Shown: positions 1 through 6,356, counted from the first letter of the stretch. The stretch is DNA of 7,094 nucleotides from Faecousia sp. (GCA_029258495.1 JARHYV010000292.1:1-7094), one strand, 5' to 3'. Notes: generated from the sequence alone by a model not told the origin. Numbers and translations are program-made.

Positions 1-572
1 CCCTCTGCCTGCAGGATCGCCTGACGGCGGTCACGCTCGGCCTTCATCTGCTTTTCCATGGAATTCTGGATATCCTGAGGAGGCAGAATGTTCTTCAGCT
101 CGACACGGTTGACCTTGATGCCCCAAGGATCGGTTGCCACATCCAGAATGGAGCGCATCTTGGTGTTGATAACATCACGGGAAGTCAGAGTCTGATCCAG
201 CTCCAGATCGCCGATGATGTTACGCAGGGTGGTTGCAGTCAGCGTTTCCATTGCCATCATGGGCTGCTCCACACCGTAAGCATACAGCTTGGGATCCGTG
301 ATCTGGAAATAGACCACCGTATCGATCTGCATGGTAACATTATCCTTGGTGATAACGGGCTGAGGGGGATAATCAAGAACCTGCTCCTTCAGGCTCACAC
401 GCTTGGCGACCCGATCGAGGAACGGAACCTTGATATGAAGACCGACGCCCCATACCGCGCTGAACGCACCCAGACGCTCAATAACATATGCCCGCGACTG
501 CTGCACGACGATGATGTTGGACACGATGATAACCACCACGATCACAGCAAGCGCAACCCAGAAAATCCACAT
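1..572 (-). CDS. SPFH/Band 7 (stomatin/QmcA-like) membrane protein, partial (C-terminus beyond window)
   Basis: Reading the minus strand from ATG at 572-570 gives 190 complete codons, open to the window edge, so the 3' end is missing. Residues 4-24 (MWIFWVALAV...) form one hydrophobic N-terminal membrane anchor. A stomatin-type SPFH domain follows: AYVIERLGAF at 28-37, ITKDNVTMQIDTVVYFQITD near 74-93, then LRNIIGDLELD and WGIKVNRVELKNI (150-162), ending in the charged KQMKAERDRRQAIL start of the C-terminal coiled coil. These blocks are hallmarks of the stomatin/prohibitin family, which oligomerises on the membrane and is linked to membrane microdomains and control of membrane proteases. The start is fixed by AGGAGG at 581-586, 8 nt upstream. 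It lies 19 nt after the nfeD stop, and nfeD/SPFH pairing is a classic association. About 100 or more residues are probably missing. Family call is firm; exact function is not known. Confidence 0.93.
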   Translation of the reverse strand, partial: MWIFWVALAVIVVVIIVSNIIVVQQSRAYVIERLGAFSAVWGVGLHIKVPFLDRVAKRVSLKEQVLDYPPQPVITKDNVTMQIDTVVYFQITDPKLYAYGVEQPMMAMETLTATTLRNIIGDLELDQTLTSRDVINTKMRSILDVATDPWGIKVNRVELKNILPPQDIQNSMEKQMKAERDRRQAILQAE

Positions 573-591
573 AATTACTACCTCCTGATTG

Positions 592-1041
592 TTATTTTAC
601 AGCAGAATCCTCTGCAAGAGATACAAAAAGCTTGACACCTTCCACCCGATCCACCCGGATCTGGGCACCCTCGGGCAAGGGCTCACCGGTACTGGAGCGT
701 GCGCTCCAATCCATGCCGCCGATGGTCACACGACCCAGTGCCGCCACATTGTTCACGGGGATCGTCACGACACCCGTGGAGCCGATCACACTGTCCACAT
801 TGGTGTGGATCAGACGGGGATTGATGTACTTGCGGACAAGGCTCCTCAGGCTTGCCAGCAGAATGATCGAGATCGACAGAAACAGAATTACCTGCAGCAT
901 CAGGTTTCCGCCCACCAAGGACACCACCAGAGCCGCCAATGCACCCAGCGCAAACCAGATCGACACCAGTGAAACGGTAACGCCCTCTGCGATCATGAAA
1001 ACGACCATTGCGATCAACCAGAAAATTGCTTCCCAATTCAT
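592..1041 (-). CDS. NfeD family membrane protein (short form)
   Basis: A 149-residue protein with three predicted membrane helices (about 5-26, 28-45 and 47-67) and a C-terminal soluble OB-fold domain (about 85-142). The OB domain contains VIGSTGVVTIPV, GRVTIGGMDWSARS and an IRVDRVEGVKLFV strand, typical of NfeD. It is the short form: it lacks the ClpP-like serine protease domain of long NfeD proteins, so it is not itself a protease. Short NfeD proteins act with an SPFH partner, and the SPFH gene is immediately downstream (19 nt), almost surely cotranscribed. The start is supported by a perfect AAGGAGG (1049-1055) spaced 7 nt from ATG. The gene has its own promoter at 1091-1119. The precise role in the cell is unknown for most family members; membrane-domain organisation is an inference from the family. 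Confidence 0.93.
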   Translation of the reverse strand: MNWEAIFWLIAMVVFMIAEGVTVSLVSIWFALGALAALVVSLVGGNLMLQVILFLSISIILLASLRSLVRKYINPRLIHTNVDSVIGSTGVVTIPVNNVAALGRVTIGGMDWSARSSTGEPLPEGAQIRVDRVEGVKLFVSLAEDSAVK

Positions 1042-1061
1042 TCCGATCCCTCCTTATTCCC

Positions 1062-1075
1062 GGAAACGAATTTCC
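1062..1075 (-). other. small UUCG-loop hairpin in the nfeD 5' leader
   Basis: On the minus strand the leader reads GGAAA-TTCG-TTTCC, a 5-bp stem closed on a UUCG tetraloop. It lies between the predicted transcription start (about 1084) and the AAGGAGG ribosome site (1049-1055). The loop is closed by an A-U pair rather than the C-G that makes UUCG loops exceptionally stable, so the structure is weak. It might protect the 5' end of the mRNA or be incidental. Confidence 0.3.
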
Positions 1076-1090
1076 TTTTCTTGTGACACT

Positions 1091-1119
1091 ACTTTAGCAG
1101 ATTTTCAAAGTTTCGTCAA
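1091..1119 (-). promoter_or_regulatory. sigma-A-type promoter of the nfeD-SPFH operon
   Basis: On the minus strand: -35 TTGACG (1119-1114), a spacer of exactly 17 nt, and -10 TAAAGT (1096-1091), preceded by TGC, which makes an extended -10 element. The predicted start is near 1084, giving a leader of about 43 nt before the nfeD ATG at 1041. Consensus match, spacing and position all agree; the call rests on sequence only. Confidence 0.75.
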
Positions 1120-1235
1120 TTCTTTTATATGCCCCAAAATCGGATATTTTTTCATAATCAGCCCATATTTTCCGGGAGATCACAGGGCTTTGGGTTTATA
1201 TTATGCAGCTTTGCCCCGTTAGATGCGGATCAGAC

Positions 1236-1326
1236 GATTTCAGAAATCTTAAGAGCCGGCTCAGCTGCTGTTTCCATGGAAAATGCCCATTGTACCGAGG
1301 ATCCTCCGGTATTTTCCGTTGGAAAA
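1236..1326. repeat. cluster of short palindromes in the divergent intergenic region
   Basis: Within 91 bases lie GATTTC-A-GAAATC (1236-1248), GAGCCGGCTC (1253-1262), TTTCCATGGAAA (1271-1282), GAGGATCCTC (1297-1306) and TTTTCC-GTT-GGAAAA (1312-1326), with CTTAAG (1248-1253) and CAGCTG (1262-1267) between them. All are perfect. They sit upstream of the rightward promoter (1359-1387) and well upstream of the leftward one. No credible ORF, tRNA or known riboswitch was recognised here. Possible meanings are operator sites for dimeric regulators or a structured RNA; neither is shown. The rest of the gap (1120-1235) is AT-rich and holds nothing I recognise. Confidence 0.5.
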
Positions 1327-1348
1327 GTAGAATTTTCCATTGTCTGCA

Positions 1349-1378
1349 CAATCAAGCGTTGTAAAATGCACTTGATTG
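1349..1378. promoter_or_regulatory. candidate operator: 8-bp inverted repeat flanking the -35 box
   Basis: CAATCAAG (1349-1356) and its exact reverse complement CTTGATTG (1371-1378) are separated by 14 nt. The -35 hexamer (1359-1364) lies between the arms, and the right arm ends 4 bp before the -10 box. The half-site centres are 22 bp apart, about two helical turns, so both arms face the same side of DNA, as expected for a dimeric repressor or activator. The protein that would bind is unknown. It lies upstream of the likely start site, so it should not be in the mRNA. Confidence 0.4.
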
Positions 1379-1387
1379 CGTTATAAT
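1359..1387 (+). promoter_or_regulatory. promoter of the methyltransferase-lipid kinase operon
   Basis: -10 TATAAT (1382-1387, perfect) lies 17 nt after TTGTAA (1359-1364), a 4-of-6 match to the -35 consensus. The predicted start is near 1394, giving a leader of about 40 nt to the ATG at 1434. The weaker -35 and the inverted repeat around it suggest a regulated promoter, which is inference. Confidence 0.65.
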
Positions 1388-1433
1388 ATTTGGTAAATTG
1401 ACAAAATAGCCTTTTTTCGGGCTTGGAGGTTAT

Positions 1434-2585
1434 ATGAATCAACTACAATTTGCAGTCCCGTGTCTGTTTGGTCTTGAGGGACTTGCCGGCGACGAGCTGC
1501 GCCGGATGGATCTTGAAAATGTTCAGGTGGAGAACGGCCGTGTGCTGTTCTCCGGCGATGCGCGCGCCCTTGCCAAAGCCAATGTGAACCTGCGCACCGG
1601 CGAGCGTGTGCTGCTGGTGCTGTCCACCTTCCCTGCCACCACCTTTGAGCAGCTGTTTCAGGGTGTGCTGAACACCCCTCTGGAGCAGTTCATCCCCAAA
1701 GACGGCGCCTTCCCGGTAAAGGGTCACTGCCTGAACAGTCAGCTGATGAGCGTGCCGGACTGTCAGGCCATCATCAAAAAGGCCGCTTCCCGCCGGCTGG
1801 GCGAGAAATACGGCATTTCCTGGCTGCCGGAGGACGGCATCAAGTATCAGCTGCAATTTTCCATCATGCACGATCAGGTCACTCTGTATCTGGATACCTC
1901 CGGTGTGGGTCTGCACAAGCGGGGCTACCGTGCCGTGGGCAACGATGCCCCTCTGCGTGAAACCCTGGCCGCTGCCATGATCCAGCTCACCCGCTATCGG
2001 GGACGGGACTTCATCTGGGATCCCTTCTGCGGCTCCGGCACCATCCCCATCGAGGCTGCCCTCATCGCCATCAACCGCGCACCGGGCATGAACCGCAGCT
2101 TTGCCGCCGAAAAATTCGCATGGATGGATGCCGCTGTCTGGCGGGATGTGCGCAGCGAGGCTCTGGACAAGGAATTCCACGGCCAGTACCGCATCCTCGG
2201 CTCCGACAACGACCCGAAGTGCGTTTCCCTTGCCATGGCCAATGCGAAAAAGGCCGGCGTGGGCAAGCTGATCACCTTCAAGGACGGCGATGCCACCAAA
2301 ATGAGCCTGCCCACCGATGCAGGCACCATCATCTGCAATCCCCCCTATGGCGAGCGCATGATGGAGCGCCAGAGCGCTCAGCGGCTGTATCAGGCACTTG
2401 GCCGCCATCTGAAATACGCAGACGGCTGGAAGAAGTTCATCATCACCTCCGAGCCGGAATTCGAGCATTATTTCGGCAAGCGTGCCGACAAAAAGCGCAA
2501 GCTCTACAACGGCATGATCAAGTGTGACTACTATATGTTCACCGGTGAAAAGCAGAACCGGAAAAAGCAGCCCCCCAAAAAATAA
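1434..2585 (+). CDS. THUMP-domain class I SAM-dependent RNA (guanine-N2) methyltransferase, RlmL/YpsC type
   Basis: A 383-residue protein. The N-terminal part (about 1-155) has a ferredoxin-like and THUMP RNA-binding architecture; the conserved HKRGYR (161-166) leads into a Rossmann-fold methyltransferase. DPFCGSGT at 196-203 is the SAM-binding motif I, GSDND (256-260) is the acidic loop expected to contact the SAM ribose, and NPPYGER at 302-308 is the catalytic motif IV of N2-guanine methyltransferases. A KLYNGMIKC block near 356-364 is typical of the RlmL branch. E. coli RlmL makes m2G2445 in 23S rRNA; Bacillus YpsC is the stand-alone relative with this domain layout and size. A related tRNA target (TrmN/Trm14 type) cannot be excluded. 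The protein lacks the second RlmK methyltransferase domain of the E. coli fusion. It ends in a Lys-rich tail (KKQPPKK). The start is supported by GGAGG at 1425-1429, spaced a slightly short 4 nt. It is first in a two-gene operon. Confidence 0.93.
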   Translation: MNQLQFAVPCLFGLEGLAGDELRRMDLENVQVENGRVLFSGDARALAKANVNLRTGERVLLVLSTFPATTFEQLFQGVLNTPLEQFIPKDGAFPVKGHCLNSQLMSVPDCQAIIKKAASRRLGEKYGISWLPEDGIKYQLQFSIMHDQVTLYLDTSGVGLHKRGYRAVGNDAPLRETLAAAMIQLTRYRGRDFIWDPFCGSGTIPIEAALIAINRAPGMNRSFAAEKFAWMDAAVWRDVRSEALDKEFHGQYRILGSDNDPKCVSLAMANAKKAGVGKLITFKDGDATKMSLPTDAGTIICNPPYGERMMERQSAQRLYQALGRHLKYADGWKKFIITSEPEFEHYFGKRADKKRKLYNGMIKCDYYMFTGEKQNRKKQPPKK

Positions 2586-2618
2586 TGCGATAAGAAATAA
2601 AGAAGGTACCAAGATTTT

Positions 2619-3521
2619 ATGGAACATCTGTTCATTATCAATCCTGCTGCCGGAAAGTACGACCAAACCTCTGAATTCTCCCAGAAGATCCACCGGATCT
2701 GCACCAAACACGGTCTGGACTACCGCATCGAGATCTCCTCTTGTCCCGGGGACTGCACCCGCATTGCCCGAGAGGCTGCCCAGACCGGTCGGGAGCTGCA
2801 TATCTATGCCTGCGGCGGCGACGGGACGCTGAACGAAGTGGTGTGCGGCTGTGCCGGTCATCTGAATGCCGCCGTGACCCATTTCCCCGGAGGCAGCGGC
2901 AACGATTTCATCAAGGTCTTCAGCGATACCGAGGCATTTCGGGATCTGGAGCGGCTCCTCGATTATGAGGAGCGCTTTATTGACCTCATCGACTGCAACG
3001 GTCACTGCGCCCTGAATGTGTGCAGCGTGGGTCTGGATGCAAGGATCGGCACCCAGATCGCCGACTATAAGCGGCTGCCCTTTGTCACCGGCCCGGGCTC
3101 TTACTTCCTGTCGGCACTGGTCAATGTGATCCGGGGCATATCGGAGCACTATGTGGTGGAGATCAACGGCGAGCGTATCGATGCCCGGCAGACCATGATC
3201 TGTGCGGCAAACGGACGCTGCTACGGCGGCTCGTTCTATGCAGTGCCGGATGCAGACCCCTGCGACGGACTTCTGGATGTGCTGCTGGTACATCAGGTTT
3301 CCAGACTTCAGGTGGCAAGGCTCATCAAGACCTATCAGAAGGGACTGTACAAGACCCTGCCCCATCTGGTGCGCCACATTCGGACGGATCATCTGCGCAT
3401 CACCTGCCAGTCTGACACCGCCATCAATCTCGACGGAGAATTGCAGCATGCCAAGGTCGTGGATATCCGGCTGAAACAAAATCAGATCCGCTTTTTTTAT
3501 CCCAAAGGTCTTACGATCTGA
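2619..3521 (+). CDS. diacylglycerol kinase family lipid kinase (DgkB/YegS type)
   Basis: A 300-residue cytosolic enzyme of the usual size for the DAGK catalytic family. It has NPAAGK (8-13), the nucleotide-binding GGDGTLNEV (66-74), PGGSGNDF (90-97), ANGRCYGG (197-204), the P-D-A-D...DG segment (210-217) and LDGE (271-274). D68 in GGDGT and D272 in LDGE match positions important for ATP handling and catalysis in the family. The family phosphorylates diacylglycerol (or related lipids) with ATP; in Gram-positives DgkB recycles diacylglycerol left over from lipoteichoic acid synthesis into phosphatidic acid. Substrate here is inferred. It starts 33 nt after the methyltransferase stop with a weaker AGAAGG site (2601-2606), 12 nt from the ATG, so expression may be lower. 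It is followed directly by a strong terminator. No key motif is missing. Confidence 0.93.
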   Translation: MEHLFIINPAAGKYDQTSEFSQKIHRICTKHGLDYRIEISSCPGDCTRIAREAAQTGRELHIYACGGDGTLNEVVCGCAGHLNAAVTHFPGGSGNDFIKVFSDTEAFRDLERLLDYEERFIDLIDCNGHCALNVCSVGLDARIGTQIADYKRLPFVTGPGSYFLSALVNVIRGISEHYVVEINGERIDARQTMICAANGRCYGGSFYAVPDADPCDGLLDVLLVHQVSRLQVARLIKTYQKGLYKTLPHLVRHIRTDHLRITCQSDTAINLDGELQHAKVVDIRLKQNQIRFFYPKGLTI

Positions 3522-3525
3522 GCGT

Positions 3526-3570
3526 AAAACAAAAACGAGGAACGGTTCGTTCCTCGTTTTCTTTATTTTT
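3526..3570. terminator. bidirectional intrinsic terminator between converging operons
   Basis: AAAACGAGGAACG (3532-3544), loop GTT, then CGTTCCTCGTTTT (3548-3560): a perfect 13-bp stem. Rightward it is followed by TTTTCTTTATTTTT (3557-3570); leftward by TTTTTGTTTT (complement of 3526-3535). It therefore has a U-tract for both strands. It begins about 10 nt after the lipid kinase stop and 2 nt after the htrA stop, filling the 41-nt gap between the convergent genes. Confidence 0.9.
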
Positions 3571-4888
3571 CCGATTCCTCCACGGAAAGCATCATCTCAT
3601 ATTCTCTGCCGCTGCGGTAGATCACGGTATTGACCTTGTCCCCCACACTCAGACCATAGAGCAGCTCCTCCAGCTTGTTGGCACTGGTGATGCGGATGCC
3701 GTTGATGCTCAGCAGCAGATCACCCGGCTGTACGCCGGCCTCCTGAGCAGTGGAGCGATCCTTGACCTCCGTGATCAGCAGTCCCACCGGCAGGCGGTAG
3801 TAATACTGATAAAAGCTCGACAGCATCTGCCCTTTGATCCCGAAGGTGGGTCTGCCCGATACATAGCCGATGGAGATCAGCTGCTCCACCACAGGCTTGG
3901 CCGAGGTCATCGGAACGGAAAATCCCAGTCCCTTGACGCCGGAGGTGCTGGCATAATCCCCGATTTTCATAGTGTTAATTCCGATGACCTGACCATAACA
4001 ATTAATCAGCGGGCCGCCGGAATTTCCCGGGTTCAGTGCCGCAGTGGTCTGGAGCATGGTCATGTTCTTGCCGCCGATCTTCAGATCCCGGTTGATGGCA
4101 GAGATGGTACCTTCTGTCATGGTGCCGCGCAGCTCTGCTCCCAGAGGATCTCCGATCGCTACCACCTCATCACCTACGCGAAGGCTGTCGGAGTCACCGA
4201 ATTCCGCCGCAGTCAAACCGTCTGCCTCGATATACAGCACCGCAAGATCCGAGATCCCATCCGCACCAACCACCGTCGCTCCGAATGTCCTGCCGTCGGT
4301 CAGCAGCACCTCGATGGAGGATGCATTCTCCACCACATGGGCACTGGTGATGATATAGCCTTCACAACTCATCACAACACCGCTGCCGTTGGAGCTGGTA
4401 TTGGGTGTTCTTGTGGTAATGGAAACCACACTGGGAAGGACTTTTTCATAAACCTGCTGCCATGAGAGCGCGCCCTCCTGCGCCATGTTCTCACTGCCCT
4501 GAGGCGACGACTTGAGCTGAAGGTCTGTGTGCGCATCTGCCGGACAGGTGGGCCCCATATTTTCCTGCGCATCTTCCGGCTGAGCCGGATCCGGCTGCTC
4601 CAGAACCTGAGGCAATGTCCCGTCTGCCGCCGAAAAGCTCATAGGCGAGCGCGGCTCAGCTGGGGCAGCAGGATGGAAAGGATGGATATCCAGAAGTCCC
4701 AGTGCCGTGATCAGACCGCTGCACAGGATCAGCAGCACCAGAACCACAGCCACCACCCCTGCATGATCCTTGGGCGGTGTGGTGCTGCCGGTACGGTAGT
4801 AGCCGCTGTCCTGCTCATGCTGACATTCACAGGCATTTTCAAATTCCGGCTCCCGAATATCCAGTTCATCCTTGTGTTTTTTTGCCAT
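3563..4888 (-). CDS. membrane-anchored HtrA/DegP-type trypsin-like serine protease with PDZ domain
   Basis: A 441-residue protein. A hydrophilic cytoplasmic tail (1-42) precedes a signal-anchor helix (about 43-65), then a Pro/Ala/Glu-rich linker (about 66-140), a trypsin-like domain (about 145-340) and one C-terminal PDZ domain (about 345-435). The catalytic triad is visible: His184 in TSAHVVEN, Asp214 in DGISDLAVLYI and Ser290 in NPGNSGGPL. The PDZ part contains VGLLITEV, AGVQPGDLLLSINGIRI and a final strand TVIYRSGREYEM. HtrA proteases degrade or chaperone misfolded proteins outside the cytoplasmic membrane. It is the last gene of a regulator-kinase-protease operon, 34 nt after the kinase stop. 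GAGGA at 4896-4900 is the likely ribosome site, 7 nt from ATG. Two deviations are seen: T282 where the family usually has Asp (QTDAAINPGNSGGP), and GDPLG in place of the usual GNPLG. The active site appears intact. Confidence 0.95.
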   Translation of the reverse strand: MAKKHKDELDIREPEFENACECQHEQDSGYYRTGSTTPPKDHAGVVAVVLVLLILCSGLITALGLLDIHPFHPAAPAEPRSPMSFSAADGTLPQVLEQPDPAQPEDAQENMGPTCPADAHTDLQLKSSPQGSENMAQEGALSWQQVYEKVLPSVVSITTRTPNTSSNGSGVVMSCEGYIITSAHVVENASSIEVLLTDGRTFGATVVGADGISDLAVLYIEADGLTAAEFGDSDSLRVGDEVVAIGDPLGAELRGTMTEGTISAINRDLKIGGKNMTMLQTTAALNPGNSGGPLINCYGQVIGINTMKIGDYASTSGVKGLGFSVPMTSAKPVVEQLISIGYVSGRPTFGIKGQMLSSFYQYYYRLPVGLLITEVKDRSTAQEAGVQPGDLLLSINGIRITSANKLEELLYGLSVGDKVNTVIYRSGREYEMMLSVEESEK

Positions 4889-4922
4889 AGAACTATCCTC
4901 GTATTGCTAAGATCTTCCCCGA

Positions 4923-6353
4923 TCAGTTGACCAGAGGCAGGGTAAATGTAAATTCTGTCTTTCCGTCCCGGCTGGTGACGCTGATATTTTCTCCGTGGCT
5001 GCAAACCAGTGTCTTGACGATATACAGTCCCAGACCCCAGCCCTCCCGGTTCTCTGAACGGGACTTGTCGATCTTGTGGAACCGATCGAATACCAGAGGC
5101 AGCTCCTCGGGCGGAATGGTCTTGCCCTCGTTGGAAACGGAGAAATAGATCTTGCTGCCGCCTTCCTGGATCCGCAGCCCCAGTCTGCCGCCCTCGGTGC
5201 AGAATTTCACACTGTTGTCCAGAAGATTGTAGATCACCTGGGTGATGGCGTCCATATCCGCCCGGGTGTAGACCGGATGCTCCGGGAAATCCACATCCAC
5301 ATCCAGATGTTTCTCGTTGATCTTCTGCTCGAAGGTGATGAGCACCTGACCGGCACATTCCTCCACATCGAAACGGGTCTTCTTCTCCTCGGGGATGCCG
5401 CCCATGTCCTGAAGCTTGGAGATATCCAGCATGCTCCGCACCAGACGGCTCAGCCGCTTGGTTTCGTCGGAAACGATCTGCATGTAGTATCGCTGCCGTT
5501 CCGGCGGGATCGTCCCATCCAGAATACCATCCACATAACCGCCGATGGTGGTCATGGGGGTCTTGAGCTCGTGGGAAACATTGGCGACGAATTCCTGACG
5601 CTGATACTCGCTCTTTTCAAGGGATGCCGCCATATTATTGAATGCCACTGCCAGCTCGTCCACCTCTTCGGCATTTTTGCCGCCGGTGGAAACTCTGGCT
5701 TTCAGATTTCCGTGCCCGAATTCCCGGGCCACATGTGCCATCTCCCGCAAGGGGCGGCACTGGCTGCGCACGGAGAGGCTCATGATGACCACTGCGATCA
5801 GCACCACCAGAAGGGACACTGCCACCTGGATCTCGATGATCCCGTCCAGAATACCGATGGTATCCTGAACCGGCACCGACACCATGACCAGACCGATCTT
5901 GGCACCGGTATTGCGGCTGATCACCGGTGTGGACACCACATAGCGGGACTCGTTATACAGCCCCCGGATCTTCCCGGAGTCAAAATCGATCCCCTGTTCA
6001 AAGACCCGCTCCAGATAATCCCGATTCACCGTCATCCCCAGATGCTCACAGCTCAGGTTCCGGTCGGAGCACAGCACCACCGTGCCGGAGGCATTGCAGA
6101 TCACCGCATCGGCTCCGCTGATCATGGATGCTAGGGTCAGATTGGTACGCAGCACATCCCCATGGAGCTGCCCCACTGCATCATAGGCTGCTGCCAGCTC
6201 AGAGATCGCAGATGCATCGGTGGACAGCTGGGTGTAGGTATTGTTTTCCAGATACTGCTTTACCAGAAAGCGGAAGGCACTTCCCATCATCACCAGTGCA
6301 AGCAGCAACACCAGCATGGTTGCACCGAATTGGCGGCCGAAGGTGGTTTTCAT
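4923..6353 (-). CDS. sensor histidine kinase with HAMP domain (two-component system)
   Basis: A 476-residue transmembrane kinase. TM1 is about 11-33, an extracytoplasmic sensor of about 135 residues follows (34-170), then TM2 (about 171-195), a HAMP domain (about 196-248), the dimerisation/phosphoacceptor helix with SHELKTPM (His261) and an HATPase_c domain. The N box NLLDN has Asn380, and the G2 box GWGLGLYIVK is at 438-447, after the FDRFHKIDKSRS F-box (422-433). The G1 box reads NEGKT (408-412) instead of DxGxG. The sensor segment resembles a PAS-like/Cache fold by size, but I see no specific ligand motif. It has three cysteines (86, 95, 102) predicted outside the membrane. GAGGTGG overlaps the end of the regulator gene and the ATG is 3 nt after its stop, so the two are tightly coupled. 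Partner is the response regulator upstream; output likely includes htrA downstream. Confidence 0.95.
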   Translation of the reverse strand: MKTTFGRQFGATMLVLLLALVMMGSAFRFLVKQYLENNTYTQLSTDASAISELAAAYDAVGQLHGDVLRTNLTLASMISGADAVICNASGTVVLCSDRNLSCEHLGMTVNRDYLERVFEQGIDFDSGKIRGLYNESRYVVSTPVISRNTGAKIGLVMVSVPVQDTIGILDGIIEIQVAVSLLVVLIAVVIMSLSVRSQCRPLREMAHVAREFGHGNLKARVSTGGKNAEEVDELAVAFNNMAASLEKSEYQRQEFVANVSHELKTPMTTIGGYVDGILDGTIPPERQRYYMQIVSDETKRLSRLVRSMLDISKLQDMGGIPEEKKTRFDVEECAGQVLITFEQKINEKHLDVDVDFPEHPVYTRADMDAITQVIYNLLDNSVKFCTEGGRLGLRIQEGGSKIYFSVSNEGKTIPPEELPLVFDRFHKIDKSRSENREGWGLGLYIVKTLVCSHGENISVTSRDGKTEFTFTLPLVN

Positions 6354-6356
6354 GGA

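Noticed and set aside
1129..1386. An 85-codon plus-strand ORF in the divergent intergenic region
   Set aside because: No ribosome site before its ATG, it spans the candidate operator and the promoter of the next gene, and its sequence has no recognisable features.
1398..1403. A perfect TTGACA hexamer before the methyltransferase gene
   Set aside because: No -10 box at a suitable distance (1421-1426 is CG-rich ribosome-site sequence); the TATAAT at 1382-1387 explains transcription better.
1408..1423. AGCC-TTTTTTCG-GGCT as a hairpin before the ribosome site
   Set aside because: Only a 4-bp stem with an 8-nt loop; too weak to call an attenuator or terminator.
1230..1442. A 70-codon minus-strand ORF in the same region
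   Set aside because: Starts at a TTG inside the methyltransferase gene without a ribosome site and covers the opposing promoter.
1443..3479. A 678-codon open frame on the minus strand covering both plus-strand genes
   Set aside because: It lies antisense to two clear enzymes, has no recognisable motifs, is rich in His/Gln/Gly/Ala as typical of mirror frames in GC-rich genes, and lacks a visible ribosome site. Length comes from codon bias of the real genes.
5076..6134. A 352-codon plus-strand frame opposite the histidine kinase
   Set aside because: His/Leu/Gly-rich mirror frame without domains; the minus-strand kinase is complete and unmistakable.
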